Shown here: in pieces, positions 38,701-50,200 of the stretch | Position numbering within the stretch: position 1 is the stretch's first letter | Layout: every line of letters starts with the position of its first letter | NCBI GenBank assembly: GCA_018105865.1 | Contig: CM030872.1 | Span: forward strand, 10,692,629-10,756,628 | Source of the DNA: Metaphire vulgaris | Lineage: Eukaryota; Annelida; Clitellata; Crassiclitellata; Megascolecidae | Direction of reading: 5' to 3' | DNA: 64,000 nt | Notes under the pieces: generated by a model | The model's input: only the letters and a program-made list of their open reading frames with translations | What the model was told of the DNA's origin: nothing | The model's database searches: none | Translations under genes and position numbers: made by a program

Positions 38701-38882
38701 CGTCATGTTCAACTGTTCAATTGGCTGATATCTTCAAGTAGAAATGCTGAATTTAGAGCAGAATAGAAGAGCAAAATCAACTTCATTCAGATCGTGGAGT
38801 GTCCTGTGTTACCTACCAAGAGATTTCTATAATTTTCTAATATTAGTCTAAATTCCTGTTATTCTGTCAGCATGAATCTGTA

Positions 38883-38927
<45 letters not shown>

Positions 38928-41428
38928 ATTATAGGTACACATTTACACAGATGACATGGAATTGGCCGGTGACATCATTCAGACGCTCTGTGGCTTTCTT
39001 AGCATTAGTGAACTGTCCTCTACTGCTGAATTTCCTGACGAGATGAACAGATTGAAAGAAGTCCTCGAGCAGGTGATGAATATAGCTTGACATAATCAAA
39101 GTCTAATGTCCTTAGTTTTAATATTCAGTCATTATTTTGTTGAATATTATGGCAATGCATACAGCCTATTTAAATAGACTTACATTACTAGAAGACAAGA
39201 CATTTCTCAAAGATATTGGCAAGGCCTGCTTAATTCTAAGCATCAGACAGCATTTTCAATGTCTTGGTATTATTCTTGATGTTTTGGCATGTTGTCTTGA
39301 TCCCGTGCTTGTCTCTGTTTAAGTCTCAGAGTAACTGACGTAGCAGATAAATAATTATGTTGTTAGTAAATGTTGACTAATATACAGTATAATGCTATTA
39401 GATGCTGTTTTAAATGTCTTTGTGTATTGGCAATAAAACTTCTGCAAGAAGGGGGCGGAAGATGGCAGAGTGGGTTACGTGCTGGAGCGTCAGGCTGATG
39501 GAGCGGGTTCAAGCCCCGTTAGTGCCCCTAGTGTCTTTCACACAGGCAGTAATGCCTTCTAAGCCACTTTTAAATCATGCTAAGAAGGCAATTTTCAAAG
39601 TTCAAAAAGAAGTTAATAGGCAGTAATGAAGCATTACTTGTGCTTGGCATACATGCACTGATTCAGTTGCTAGCACTTAGGTCCTGTGCTTGTGTGTTTA
39701 TCGTTTTCAATGCACTGTTTAGGTGGAGGAGTTTCAGAACACTAGACAGAAGCTGTCGGCACAGATGGCCGACCACTCGAGCGTCATACGCAGTTTGGTT
39801 GTGAGGACAGAAGATGCGAGGATCCTCGGTGACATGTGAGGCTATTTCGTGTTTACATCTTAGTGTAAACCAGTGTAATAGCAATTGTAATCGATGCATC
39901 TGAACTGTTAAACTGCTAGTGATAAGATTTAAGCATATTTTCCAATTCTGCTTTTCCTCCTCTGTTTAATTGCCGACTACTTGACAGTTTGTTTGCGACC
40001 CGCTCTGTTTCTTCTTCCAACAAACTATTTGATAATTATATAATTATAATTATTATAAATATATAATTATAATTATACAGATAATTATTTCAACTACTTT
40101 TGCATTTGTGTTTATTGTTCATGTTCAAAAAAGCATATTCTGAAGCAGCAGACTGCTTCTGAAGATGATGAAACTTGTTTTTTTAATATGCAATGATTAT
40201 CATGAGCAGGCACAGCATGAGACAGGGCTACCAGGAACTCTTAAGCCTAAACCGTGATCTATTGAATGGATACCGCATTCGCTCAAACAACCATCAGGAG
40301 TTACTCAACTGCCTCAAGAAGGTCAACCAGACAATTCAAAGGGCTGGACAGCTGAGGTGTAAGTACTCAGGACTACTTTCACTCAGTACCAGATCTCCAC
40401 TGAGGAGGCCAAGTAACTCGACAGCTGTTTTCCCACTCAGAAGGTCCAGGGTTCAACATCAACTGCAGTAGAAACTCTGGCAGTTCCCGTTCCAGGCACT
40501 CATCCAATCAATCTACTTGGCTGTGACCAAATGCATTGGATGCTTACTACCAGTAGATAGAAGGAAAGACAGCCAATGCTGCCCTTTGGTTATCCTATAG
40601 ACAGTCAGCCTATGCAGTGGTCTTTAACTGTTATTGTAGGCAACAGCCTAAGATTGCATATTCTCTGAGGCTTGGTCACTTCCAATAAAACATTTTTCCT
40701 GGAACCAAATGTGTTGAAGAGTGCATTAACATTTTGATAATAGAGTTAATTTCTAGAACCCTTATGTTGAATTTTAGAAAAACATTAAATAAGACAGACT
40801 TTTAGAAATGCTTTATACAACATCTTCAAAACTTCACCATTTAGTCAGTTCAGATTACATCGGTTACAATTAGAAATGTTATTCGTTATGTTGTGGCTTG
40901 CCATGGTGTTCTACCCCAAAGCCTTGGGGCATAATCCAACAGTTATGACACCCAAACTGTACATGGAGCAACATGTGTGCTGTTCAATGCTACCATTATT
41001 ATAATTATATAATGGATCCTCTGATCATAGAGTACGTATATTTAGATCATGCACCACCTTTAGAGAGTGTCAAGCATTCAGTATCACTGGACCCTCTCCT
41101 TGGAATTGGCCACCTCTGTGTATTCATTCCTCCACTTCTGAAAGTCCCACTTCTTTACCAAGTGATTCCCAAACCACGGGCACCTCCAAGTAGAACTAAT
41201 GCTTACAAATCTTAGATCATCAATTGATACATAGACACAATTGCTTAAAATCAGATATACAGTGTACACTTATAGGCATGTGGCATAGTACAGTGACTCA
41301 TGAAATTGTCTGGCGTTTTTATTTTAGTGGGCAAACACAAGATGCAAGTAATCAACAGTTGCCGTGAAGCAGTGAAATCAAACAGTTCTGGTCTGCTGTT
41401 CAAAATTATCAAGACAGGATCTGCATAG
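29721..41428 (+). CDS. BBS2: BBS2, BBSome subunit, complete, 20 coding exons
   Basis: Exons: 29721-29837, 30070-30285, 30707-30832, 31283-31345, 31776-31853, 32282-32389, 32876-32962, 33840-33917, 34656-34811, 35426-35533, 36437-36496, 37002-37035, 37192-37255, 37381-37488, 37624-37753, 37996-38127, 38935-39072, 39723-39835, 40210-40358, 41328-41428. They join in frame to 721 aa, the human length. BBS2 is part of the BBSome, the coat-like complex that moves membrane proteins in and out of cilia. The N-terminal beta-propeller starts [20 protein letters not shown] and includes [47 protein letters not shown] and LVTGWSNGK. The hinge reads [17 protein letters not shown], followed by [19 protein letters not shown], and the C-terminal helices carry [12 protein letters not shown] and [15 protein letters not shown]. 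Exon 12 is only 34 bp. The exon 19 donor T|GTAAGT gives Leu where human has Val. No breaks are seen. Confidence 0.97.
32568..32652. repeat. Short tandem repeat of gctagcat and atcaat blocks
   Basis: Repeated tgctagcata and tcaatgatatcaatgc blocks occur in BBS2 intron 6. It is a local minisatellite of about 18-25 bp units. Confidence 0.75.
32963..33839 (+). other. BBS2 intron 7, filled by retroelement remnants
   Basis: The intron contains a block shared with 48838-48920 (near 33415-33480), a LINE C-terminal fragment and an AAT run just before the exon 8 acceptor region. Confidence 0.7.
33541..33790 (+). mobile_element. 3' end of a CR1/L2-type non-LTR retrotransposon
   Basis: The frame at 33541-33708 reads [20 protein letters not shown], then [20 protein letters not shown], then YNISY and a stop. 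GDRSxS...WNSLP...F...LKTHL is the standard end of CR1/L2-like reverse transcriptase proteins. A 3' tail with tagcgctatagaaatcat follows and ends in an AAT run. Only the last 56 codons remain. Confidence 0.85.
34982..35307. mobile_element. 326-bp non-autonomous hAT element with perfect 8-bp target duplication
   Basis: The left end CAGGGATGGCCAACC and the right end, inverse CAGGGGTGGCCAACC, differ at one base. GTATAGAT flanks both sides exactly (34974-34981 and 35308-35315). There is no transposase frame. It lies in BBS2 intron 9. A possible related partial end is at about 44683-44740. Confidence 0.93.
38883..38928. repeat. (ATG)n microsatellite
   Basis: A perfect GAT/ATG run ends seven bases before the exon 17 start of BBS2. 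It replaces most of the usual pyrimidine tract, which may weaken that acceptor. Confidence 0.9.
39455..39530 (+). mobile_element. tRNA-derived SINE head
   Basis: A box A match TGGCAGAGTGGG (39463-39474) and a box B match GGTTCAAGCCC (39506-39516) are correctly spaced. The T arm can form a five-pair stem, GCGGG with CCCGT, around a 7-nt loop. The acceptor stem does not pair well and the body continues, so I read it as a SINE rather than a working tRNA gene. It lies in BBS2 intron 17. Confidence 0.72.
40385..40480 (+). mobile_element. Possible degenerate tRNA-derived SINE
   Basis: A GGCCAAGTAACTCGA stretch resembles box A, and GGTCCAGGGTTCAACATC carries a box B core. The T stem does not form. 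It lies in BBS2 intron 19. Confidence 0.4.
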
Positions 41429-41887
41429 CACACAGCAATAACTCTGATGTGATGAATCAACTAAGTCCAGCAACTCAGAAAAAAGACCAATGTTACTTGT
41501 TGTGATCAGTTTTAAAATATTATGCCAATTGTGTAAGTTTATTTGAGGGGTTTTTGCTATGTAAAGCCTTACTGTGAACCGTGCATTTATGGAGCTCAAA
41601 CTCTTGGCTGAATAGACACTTCTGCTAGAACATTTTAATATCTACAATAACATTTAACCAAATGTGCAAATTTCTTTGAGGAACTGTTGCATGACAGAGA
41701 AAAATTCTACTCTTTGTGTTCATGTTATCAAAACAGGTGCCTCATTTTCATTACCAAGGCAACTGTCACAGTCTCTCCACAGTCTCTCTGTCTAGTTGTT
41801 CAAGTGCTTACAGTTACTTTATGTTGCAAGTTTACTCTTATGTCACCAAGTGTTATAGCTCCAATTACAAAGTCCTTGCATTATAAT

Positions 41888-41893
41888 AATAAA
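41888..41893 (+). terminator. Candidate polyadenylation signal for BBS2
   Basis: AATAAA lies 460 bp after the BBS2 stop and is followed within 60 bp by a long GT run (41938-41966), a plausible downstream GU-rich element. No transcript evidence is available. Confidence 0.4.
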
Positions 41894-41932
41894 GGATTTT
41901 ATTCATTTTGTTACAAGCTTTCCATGCAATCA

Positions 41933-41937
<5 letters not shown>

Positions 41938-41966
<29 letters not shown>
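41938..41966. repeat. (TG)n microsatellite
   Basis: A perfect TG run between the converging BBS2 and SPRYD3 genes. Confidence 0.9.
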
Positions 41967-41969
<3 letters not shown>

Positions 41970-41989
41970 GAATGTACTGATAATTTATG

Positions 41990-41995
41990 TTTATT
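41990..41995 (-). terminator. Candidate polyadenylation signal for SPRYD3
   Basis: TTTATT on the plus strand gives AATAAA on the minus strand, about 580 bp after the SPRYD3 stop. Together with the BBS2 candidate it would make the two 3' ends nearly meet or overlap. Confidence 0.3.
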
Positions 41996-42573
41996 GATAA
42001 AATTCAAGTACTTTAACCTTCACAAGATTGCAACAATAATGGTAAGGAATAAAGACAGGACAAAGATAACTGGACACAAATAATTCATTAAATAAATACT
42101 GCATTTTAAAACCAGTACCAAATTTGTTAAGTGACAAACAGCAAGTTGTAAAATACAACTGTACAACTTGAATAAAATACATAGTAGCATTAATTGTCTT
42201 GAGTGGACTCTAGCAAACAGATCACGTCTATTTAAGACCTGTCACCGCTTAATTTACTTTGGCATTTACTTTGACGAAGCATTGATTGTGCTCCAGAGTC
42301 CTGCTAGCATCAAAGACTCGTCCGTTGTAAATGTTATCGGCGCATTTGAGATATAAACTATCTTAGGCACAAGCGACTATTGACTTCATACAAAACATGT
42401 CTGCTGTAAATATTGTTTCTGTATGAATTCTGAAAATCTCAGAAGCAAAGGTTCACAAAGAAATTGTCTCCGGAAGGATGCTTGCATAGGCAACTCCAGA
42501 CGCTTGCCACTTCTGTTGTTAGTTCGCTTCTAGTATTCTTCAAAATGCTGTTGACATTGTGGATCGGATAATT

Positions 42574-45500
42574 TCAACCGGTCAGCGGTCGAAGGTCGAC
42601 CCGCACCTTCTCATCACTGCTAAGCATTCCTACGGTTGGAAAGAAGCCTCCTTTTGGAATTCTCACTTCACGCTTTCCCACCATTTTGCCATTCCGTGTG
42701 AAGAAGACCTTAAATAGAAAACAACCAAGCTACCAATGATTGGCAATGAAACTTAAATACCTCAAGTTCCTCTGACTGAAGTTACATAAATACTTTGATT
42801 TGTAAAATTTTATTATCTAAACTGAAAAGTTGGCATCTACATACAGCATAACCATGACCGTAACGTGAATATATGGCTGAGTGGAACATATTGGTTCTCA
42901 TACAGGGCAAATCCCACCGAACCACTCTAAACCCTGTTATTATTATTATTATTAAGTCACTTTATGTCTCAAGTAAAAACATTTATGGCTTGTTTGTTCC
43001 GATGTTTATGATAGGTTTTCATCTACCTGAACTTTTATTCCGTTTTCTGCATTTGGCCTTTCCCACCAAGCTTCATCCTCTGACTCTGATTCAGTCATCC
43101 CTCCATCAAGTTCCAAAAAGTCGTTTCTACCATTGTCAGACAAATAGTCGATCTCTGGAGCATCGCTAGCATCAAATTCTCTCCGATAGTCACGAGGAAA
43201 TAATATTCCACATCCCATAACATCTCCTGTTTAACAATGACACAAATGATGGCATAAGAAAATTTACAACAAATTTAATGGCTATAATTATTAACCTTAC
43301 ATGACAATTTAATAAATTCCCCCACCATGTATTCCACAGCCAACACTGTAGTCAATAGTCTTCCACACTTATAACCAAGCCTTAACATTTTCTGTACATG
43401 CAATGTACACAAGTCAACCCTTTCTTAGTGTTGTTGGGGCACAGACGACCTACATAGACAACATATATACATGTCATCTGGCATTAAAGAATGGCAGTGC
43501 CTGGATAAAGAATTGCCTTTTGATCCATTGTTGAGTGAAAGAGCTTAGAATATCTGTTAAGAATTCCCATTTCATAATTTGGTCACTTGCACAATGTCTA
43601 GAATTTACATTTGTTGCATCATTTTTTTAAAGTCAAGAATCTAAGTTTTTCAGCATTATGAAATGTGATACACCTCTGCTCCTGTCATCAGGTACTACTG
43701 CATACATTAACAAGTCAGTTTAGTAATGTCAGTTCTCTATGTAAGCAATCAGTGAGTACAGTCATTAGCACATCTCTGATAACTCTTGCAATAAAGCTCT
43801 TGCATGTTGATTGCCAAAACATTCAGTTTTCAGGATTAAGACAAAGGAAGAAGCAAAATTATAAAGTTGATGTTAATGCAGAGCTCACCTTTGTTACACT
43901 CTGGGCCAAAATGTTCACCAATTCCAGTGCCCACAAAAAGTTTACCATCATCTGAAATAAAACAAATATTTAATTATCACAACTATCAATACTAAAAAGC
44001 GAGTTTTTAATCAAGCCACAAGCCAAAAGTCTACAGCACAATTGGCTACCAACAAAATTTATAGTTATAAATGAGAGATGGAACTCACACAAGTGTGTCA
44101 GATCTATTTCAGAATACAGACCAACTAAAGATCATTTATAACATGCGTACAGGAAACAAACCATTATCAATAAACAGGAAGGAACGAAGTTTTGCTTTCA
44201 GTATAGCATGATTCCTTCTTAAATAAAATGCAATAAATCTTCCCCAGATTGCTCGTACCTGCATGGTATGCTATAGATCCTTTATTCCATCCGGGATGTC
44301 GGTGTTTTGGATAATCCTAAAATTAAATTGCAACTAAATGCAAGTCAGACCTAGTGTTTCAAATTTTCAACAAACGCTAAACATAGTGAACACTGCAATT
44401 CAGCTCTCAAATTAAATCCCATAATTAAATTGCACAATAAATCTGTCACTCACTAAAATGTCTTTATTCTTAGATTTAAAAAAAAATTAATATTTATTTA
44501 GTAGGCAACCACAACCTATTATTCTAGTCGTCAAAATTCAAACACCAGCTCACATTCCCCCACAGTTATAGTACCACAAATAAAAATTACCTAATACTCC
44601 AATTATATATATATATGTGTGTGTGTGTGTGTTCAAGTTAACTAATTAAACAATTATTTAACACATTTACGAGATCGTATATCGGGGTGGCCAAACTGTG
44701 GCTTGGAAGCCACATGCAGCACTTCTAGCAATGCATTGGAATTGGCTATAATGACCAAAGACAATAATAACGAGACTCTCAGTAATTAAAGGTAGTATTT
44801 TAGAAATATATCTAGAATAACATACACACAGGCGCAGAAATAACTGCCCTTCTGTATGCTGATTCATCACTTACCCTACGTGCTAAGCCAATGGCTATGA
44901 AGCAGCTTTGTCCGGGATCAACAACCTGTATCTCAAAGTAGTGGTACCTTGTAGTTAAGGGATGGCGGGCCTGTGCCAGACCTACGTCGATTATACTTTT
45001 ACCACGGCCAACATACTCAAGCAGCTGAGAAAAAAAACATTTAAACATTGATGTCACAACAGGAAGGAGTTGAAATTCTGAAATAACTAAGATCAGTTCA
45101 GTTTTACATGTCAACGGAATGCAGACAGCAAATATGAACAAATAAATTAAAAACACTGTCAAGATGCTATGGAAAGGTCTAGAGATTTAGAGGATACTTA
45201 AGTCTAAAATTCTAGAAGATCTGATGAGATTTTAGAAACCCACCCATTTGACTAATTATAATGCAATTATCAGATACACTTTGACCTAAATGCAGATCTG
45301 GACAGGATCAACAATACTGTTTGATGGTCTCCAACAGCATCATAATGTCTACTCAAAGACCAAATCATAACCACAGCAATACACCCGCTTTATTAGCAAA
45401 CCCATCCTTCAAAAGACTAGCCAATCACTGTGTGTGTGTGTGTTGTGTGTGTCTGTGCAATTACTGAGTTTATAATTGAAATCTAAAATCAATGAGACAA

Positions 45501-45741
45501 GAAAATAAATCATGAATAATTGACAAAGAGGTCTCTTCATCTGAAAACATATAAATCATCCGATTTCAATAAATATTTAGTCAAAAACTGCTACCGCTAA
45601 TCATATTAATCACATTAATGTAGCAACAGAACACTATAGATGACAGTTATAAACAACAAGGTATTCTGAAGGCAATAAACACAGTGATGGCTGTGAAGAT
45701 AAACAGGACCATCAACATTAATGTGACAACTAATTCCATCG

Positions 45742-45822
<81 letters not shown>

Positions 45823-47205
45823 AGAGATAACCTCTGTGCTAATTAAATTGGTAAATTGCTTTTCTGATTGTTTGCTTTCAATCTAAATTCAATCAAATAA
45901 TTTCTGTCAAACCAAATTATCAAAAGATTCCTTATTGTAACAGCATTTAATATGTTAACTCACACAGCCGTACAATGCAAACAAGTCATCTTCAAAAAAC
46001 ACAAAAAGTGCAATCATTTATAAACAAAATTTCTTTTGCACAGAAAGTCAAAGTGGCAGAACTAAGCAATGAGGCAAACACCATTGCAGAACAGTCACCA
46101 GGTGCAGTTACCTGTCCATTGACACGCACTTCGTGAAGCCGTGCCCAATCTTCTTCACAGCTATCAATTGACATAAGAATGACGTCACTGTGTTCCCATT
46201 TGGCATCCAAGTTCAAGCGCACTTCTTCCCCCTCGGAGTGCATTCCGACCGCAGGATTCAGGCCCTCCGGTGGAACTACGGTTGACACGGTTCCAACCTA
46301 ATGCAACAAAAGAATCAATTCTCTCCATTCTACCGCTTTAATCAACAAAATACAACATCGTATAAGCGATATCTTAGACAAAATTTCACCTAAGAATGCT
46401 CACAATTACTGATTTTAGAAAATACTCACACTTAAGCCAATTGGTACATTTCACCGTAACTGCTCCACTTACTTACTTATGGGATTCTCTCTTAAAACCA
46501 AATAAAGCAAACCTCTTTTCCATTTTTTGTAAAGAACACCGGAACCACGGGATGTACTGGATCATCGTTAAGGCTTCCCCTGAAGTTTATCCCGCATCCA
46601 ATTCGATCGCCAGCGGCACACGGCGGTCCAAACGGTCTTCCCTGGGAGTCGGATTTGAAGATCCTATCAGAAAATACGCAGAGGCAACACCTCAGTTCTA
46701 CTCAGCAATTCCTTCTTTCACATTTTCACTCAAAGCATACATTGTCATGAGATTTCTTAAAGTGTCAATTTTCCTCTAAGTATTTATGTACAAACTGCAT
46801 ACGGAAGTCAAGTTCACACATTATGTCAGGAGAATTAGGGTTTCTCTAACATCTGTCTCTCATTATGCAGTTTATTATCCAAGCACAGCAATATCTAATA
46901 TAATCCTCATCATCATCCTCATCATCTGTGCTGAGCCAGCAAGGACCACAGTCTGTCACCAGTGATGATGTGATGTGATGTGTCACCAGTGTGATGGCTT
47001 GATGCCAAAGGGAGATGGAAGTGGAGCCAGCTATGATTAAGTTGAGGTAACGATTTGTTTCTTAACAACATTATCATAATCAGTGAACCAAACAATATTA
47101 TCCAGGGCTCAGTAGTAATTATAATAATTAGAAGAACTGTGTAACAACAGGCAGAGGTCATCAAATCTTTTACCAATTTAACAAATCAACCTAATTACTC
47201 AACAC

Positions 47206-47264
<59 letters not shown>

Positions 47265-50200
47265 AAGAAGAAGAAGAAGCTGATTACAAAGGCATGCTGT
47301 GCCATAAATAGTCTCATTTTCATAATTATAAACAACCCTGCTTCAATCCATGTTAAAATAATAACATATTAATCCACTGCCTGTGTTACTTAACACATTT
47401 CAAGCCCTCTCCACCAAAACCATGTCTTAAAACAATGTAAATTCAGTCAACAAATAGCCACACACATTGAGTTAAGAAATCTAAGAAAATTACAGTTTAC
47501 AAAAAGTCCTGAAGATGGCGCTAAACAAGTCTGTACAGGCCATTTTCATCCATAGCTGCCATCTTTGTTTAATTGTTGACTTGCTACACATTGAACACTG
47601 GGCACAGGCGCATGTACGACGAAGACGAACACAGCAAAGCACACGCTTGGCATCGGCACAGAGCAACCCAGAAATCACTCCTAAGGCAAACGGCCAACGC
47701 CGCTTTCAAAACATCTCTCCTATGATATAGTCATGCTGAAACAATAACACCGCTTCTTCTTCTGCATCGCAGCGTCCCTTGTGGCAAAGTCCTAAGCATC
47801 TCGCATAAAAACAAGCAGCGGATTCAAATTCTCAAGATGACGACATTCAACTGACGTGCGCGCAGAAGAGCACCGCAAGGCGCGGCTAGTGCGTGCGTCG
47901 CGTGCAGAATAGATGCACGTCCAAAGACAGCACTGGATTCTAGATCAATAACTCCAATCCCATGCCAGGCGATGGATAAACAGACAGCAGCAGCAGCAGG
48001 CAGGTGACCCAATACCACCGCGCAGTACTAAAGGCACACGACCAGCGATATAATCCTCTCAGCCATCTGATAAATTGAATGAGATGAGGCAGCTGTAGCC
48101 ATGGAGACAAAGGCGCATGAATCACTAAGGAAGGAGAGTACAACTAGGGCAACTACATCATGAACACAAATTTAGTACTAAATACATCTATGAGCAACTC
48201 TAATTAATTACAGTGAAAAAGAAATTTCTACTACATAGAAGCAATTTACAGAAGTACAGTTACGTGATGGTAATGATAGCTGTCAAGCAATCAAAACATT
48301 GCAATTATGGCAATAGCTGTAGAGCAGCAGCAGCAGCAGCCACTGACAAGCACAGACTGTCATTTATAAATGCATTTTCAGCTTTCAGTTAATGAATCTG
48401 ATTATTCTCTGATACTGGACCATTCAAAAATACTCACAATAAACTCACCATTACCAAACCTAATTAACACAATGAACCATTACAAAATTCAAGAATAAGA
48501 CTAACACAAGATGAAGACATATTAAATCTAGACGATTGAAAATTGACTCTAACGATTATTCATCTCATTAACAGGCAACAGGAAAGAATGCCTAGTAACA
48601 ACAGTGCATGGTATGCACAGACAATCATAAATACTGATAATTTGATAATGATTACAGACAAAAAGAGGAAGCAGAAGAAATGCAAAACTGAACTTCATCC
48701 AAATGACCAGGGCAGCTAGAGACAGACAGAAGTGAAAGGAACTCATTCAGACCCATCATCCAACCCATTAGGAAATGATGGAAGGAAGGAAGGAAAGAAA
48801 AAGAATTACAGACAAATACAGGGATTAGTTTAAAGTGTCAATCAATCAATCAGATAATCCATCAATCAATCAACTTCTATGAGGCCACTATCATAATGCC
48901 TAAGTCATCAGCTGATGGCACACCAAATCCAATTTGAATTAGAGCTTCAAAGATCAGCCAGAGTATGAATACATCGTGGTGATCAGCATCATTAGCACAG
49001 AAATATGTGTGGTACTACCATGGTCAGAATAAATGCACAAACCATACACATTAAATACAACACAAAGTTAATTTCTTGAGCTCAATGACATTACCGGTAC
49101 ATTTTATTGTAACATATCTGCATAATATAAAATAATAATCATCATCATCATGTTCTCTGTCCAAGGACAGGTTCAAGACTCCATTGTTTCCATTCCTCTC
49201 TGCATAATAGAACCTAACTAAACACTTAATCTACGCTACTGTTTTTCTATGTCTTAAATTACTCTATGTAACACAACAGCATAAAAACATTACACCTACA
49301 TTAAAATAACATAACTTCAAGCAAAACTATTGCTAAATAGAAATATTAGAGAAGTATTTCTAAAATATAAAAGCATCTGACTTCAATCAAATGGTGTATA
49401 AAACAAATTACTGAGTTGAGTCATAACCAATTAACCATTCCATTATAACAAAAACAGTAAATGCAAGCTTCAGTCAGGACAACACCACTTAAGCTGCTCT
49501 GTCTCCAAACTATGCATTGTGTGCATGTGTGTGTGTGTGTGTGCAAACTGTGCATGTATGTGTGTACTGCATATCTGTATGCATTTGTGCAAAGTTCACA
49601 TTTACTCTGCTTTTCTGTGAAGAAAAATAGCAGAGATGGAATCAATGATTGATCCATAACACTTCAAATGTCCATCTATCCTGTTGATACAGACCACAGT
49701 GCAGTGACATTTGATCGTGCAGGGGATGAACAAACGACAGCATAAACAAGTTCACTTAGTAATGCTGACACCAGATGATCCCCCAGGAAACAACCCTGGC
49801 AGACAGGGCACTTACTTGATGGAAGGAAAGGCAGTGTAAAAAATGCTATCAACCGCCCTATTTCAGCCACAGCTATGAACAATTGAAGATGCTAGGACTG
49901 CAGGTCTTCTATGGGCTTTCAGCCTATAGAGAGCTCTTTGCTCTTCTAATATAAACACTGCTTGAGAAGCAAGATTGCTCAACAAGCAAGTAAGCATCAC
50001 TCGCGTACACAAAATGCACAGCCCAAAGCTTACTCCCATCAAACACCATGTCATATTATGACGCAATGTAAGACTTGTATAGTAACGCATTGTCAGACTG
50101 ATCATTCCACAGTAATTGAAAAATACAAACCGGCCGTCATCAGCGTTGTAACCAATTGAATCTGCCTGCCACCCTGGAAGACTGTCAAGAGAGTAATGAG

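Larger units (their letters stand above)
46664..50130 (-). other. Largest SPRYD3 intron
   Basis: This 3.5-kb intron contains AAT and AAG runs (47206-47279), a GC-richer patch at about 47500-48060, ATCA-type repeats near 48838-48870, a block shared with 33415-33480, an ATC run at 49138-49152 and a GT run near 49524-49543. No exon was recognised. Reading frames in the GC patch carry no motif I know. Confidence 0.65.

Noticed and set aside
39455..39530. Functional tRNA gene
   Set aside because: Boxes A and B and the T arm are present, but the acceptor stem does not pair and the sequence continues as a repeat. A SINE head is the better reading.
46396..46779. 127-codon plus-strand frame
   Set aside because: It lies antisense to a SPRYD3 exon (46513-46663) and is a shadow of that exon.
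47515..47730. GC-richer open frame in the large SPRYD3 intron
   Set aside because: Both strands are open, no motif is recognised, and the SPRYD3 exons on either side join in phase without it.
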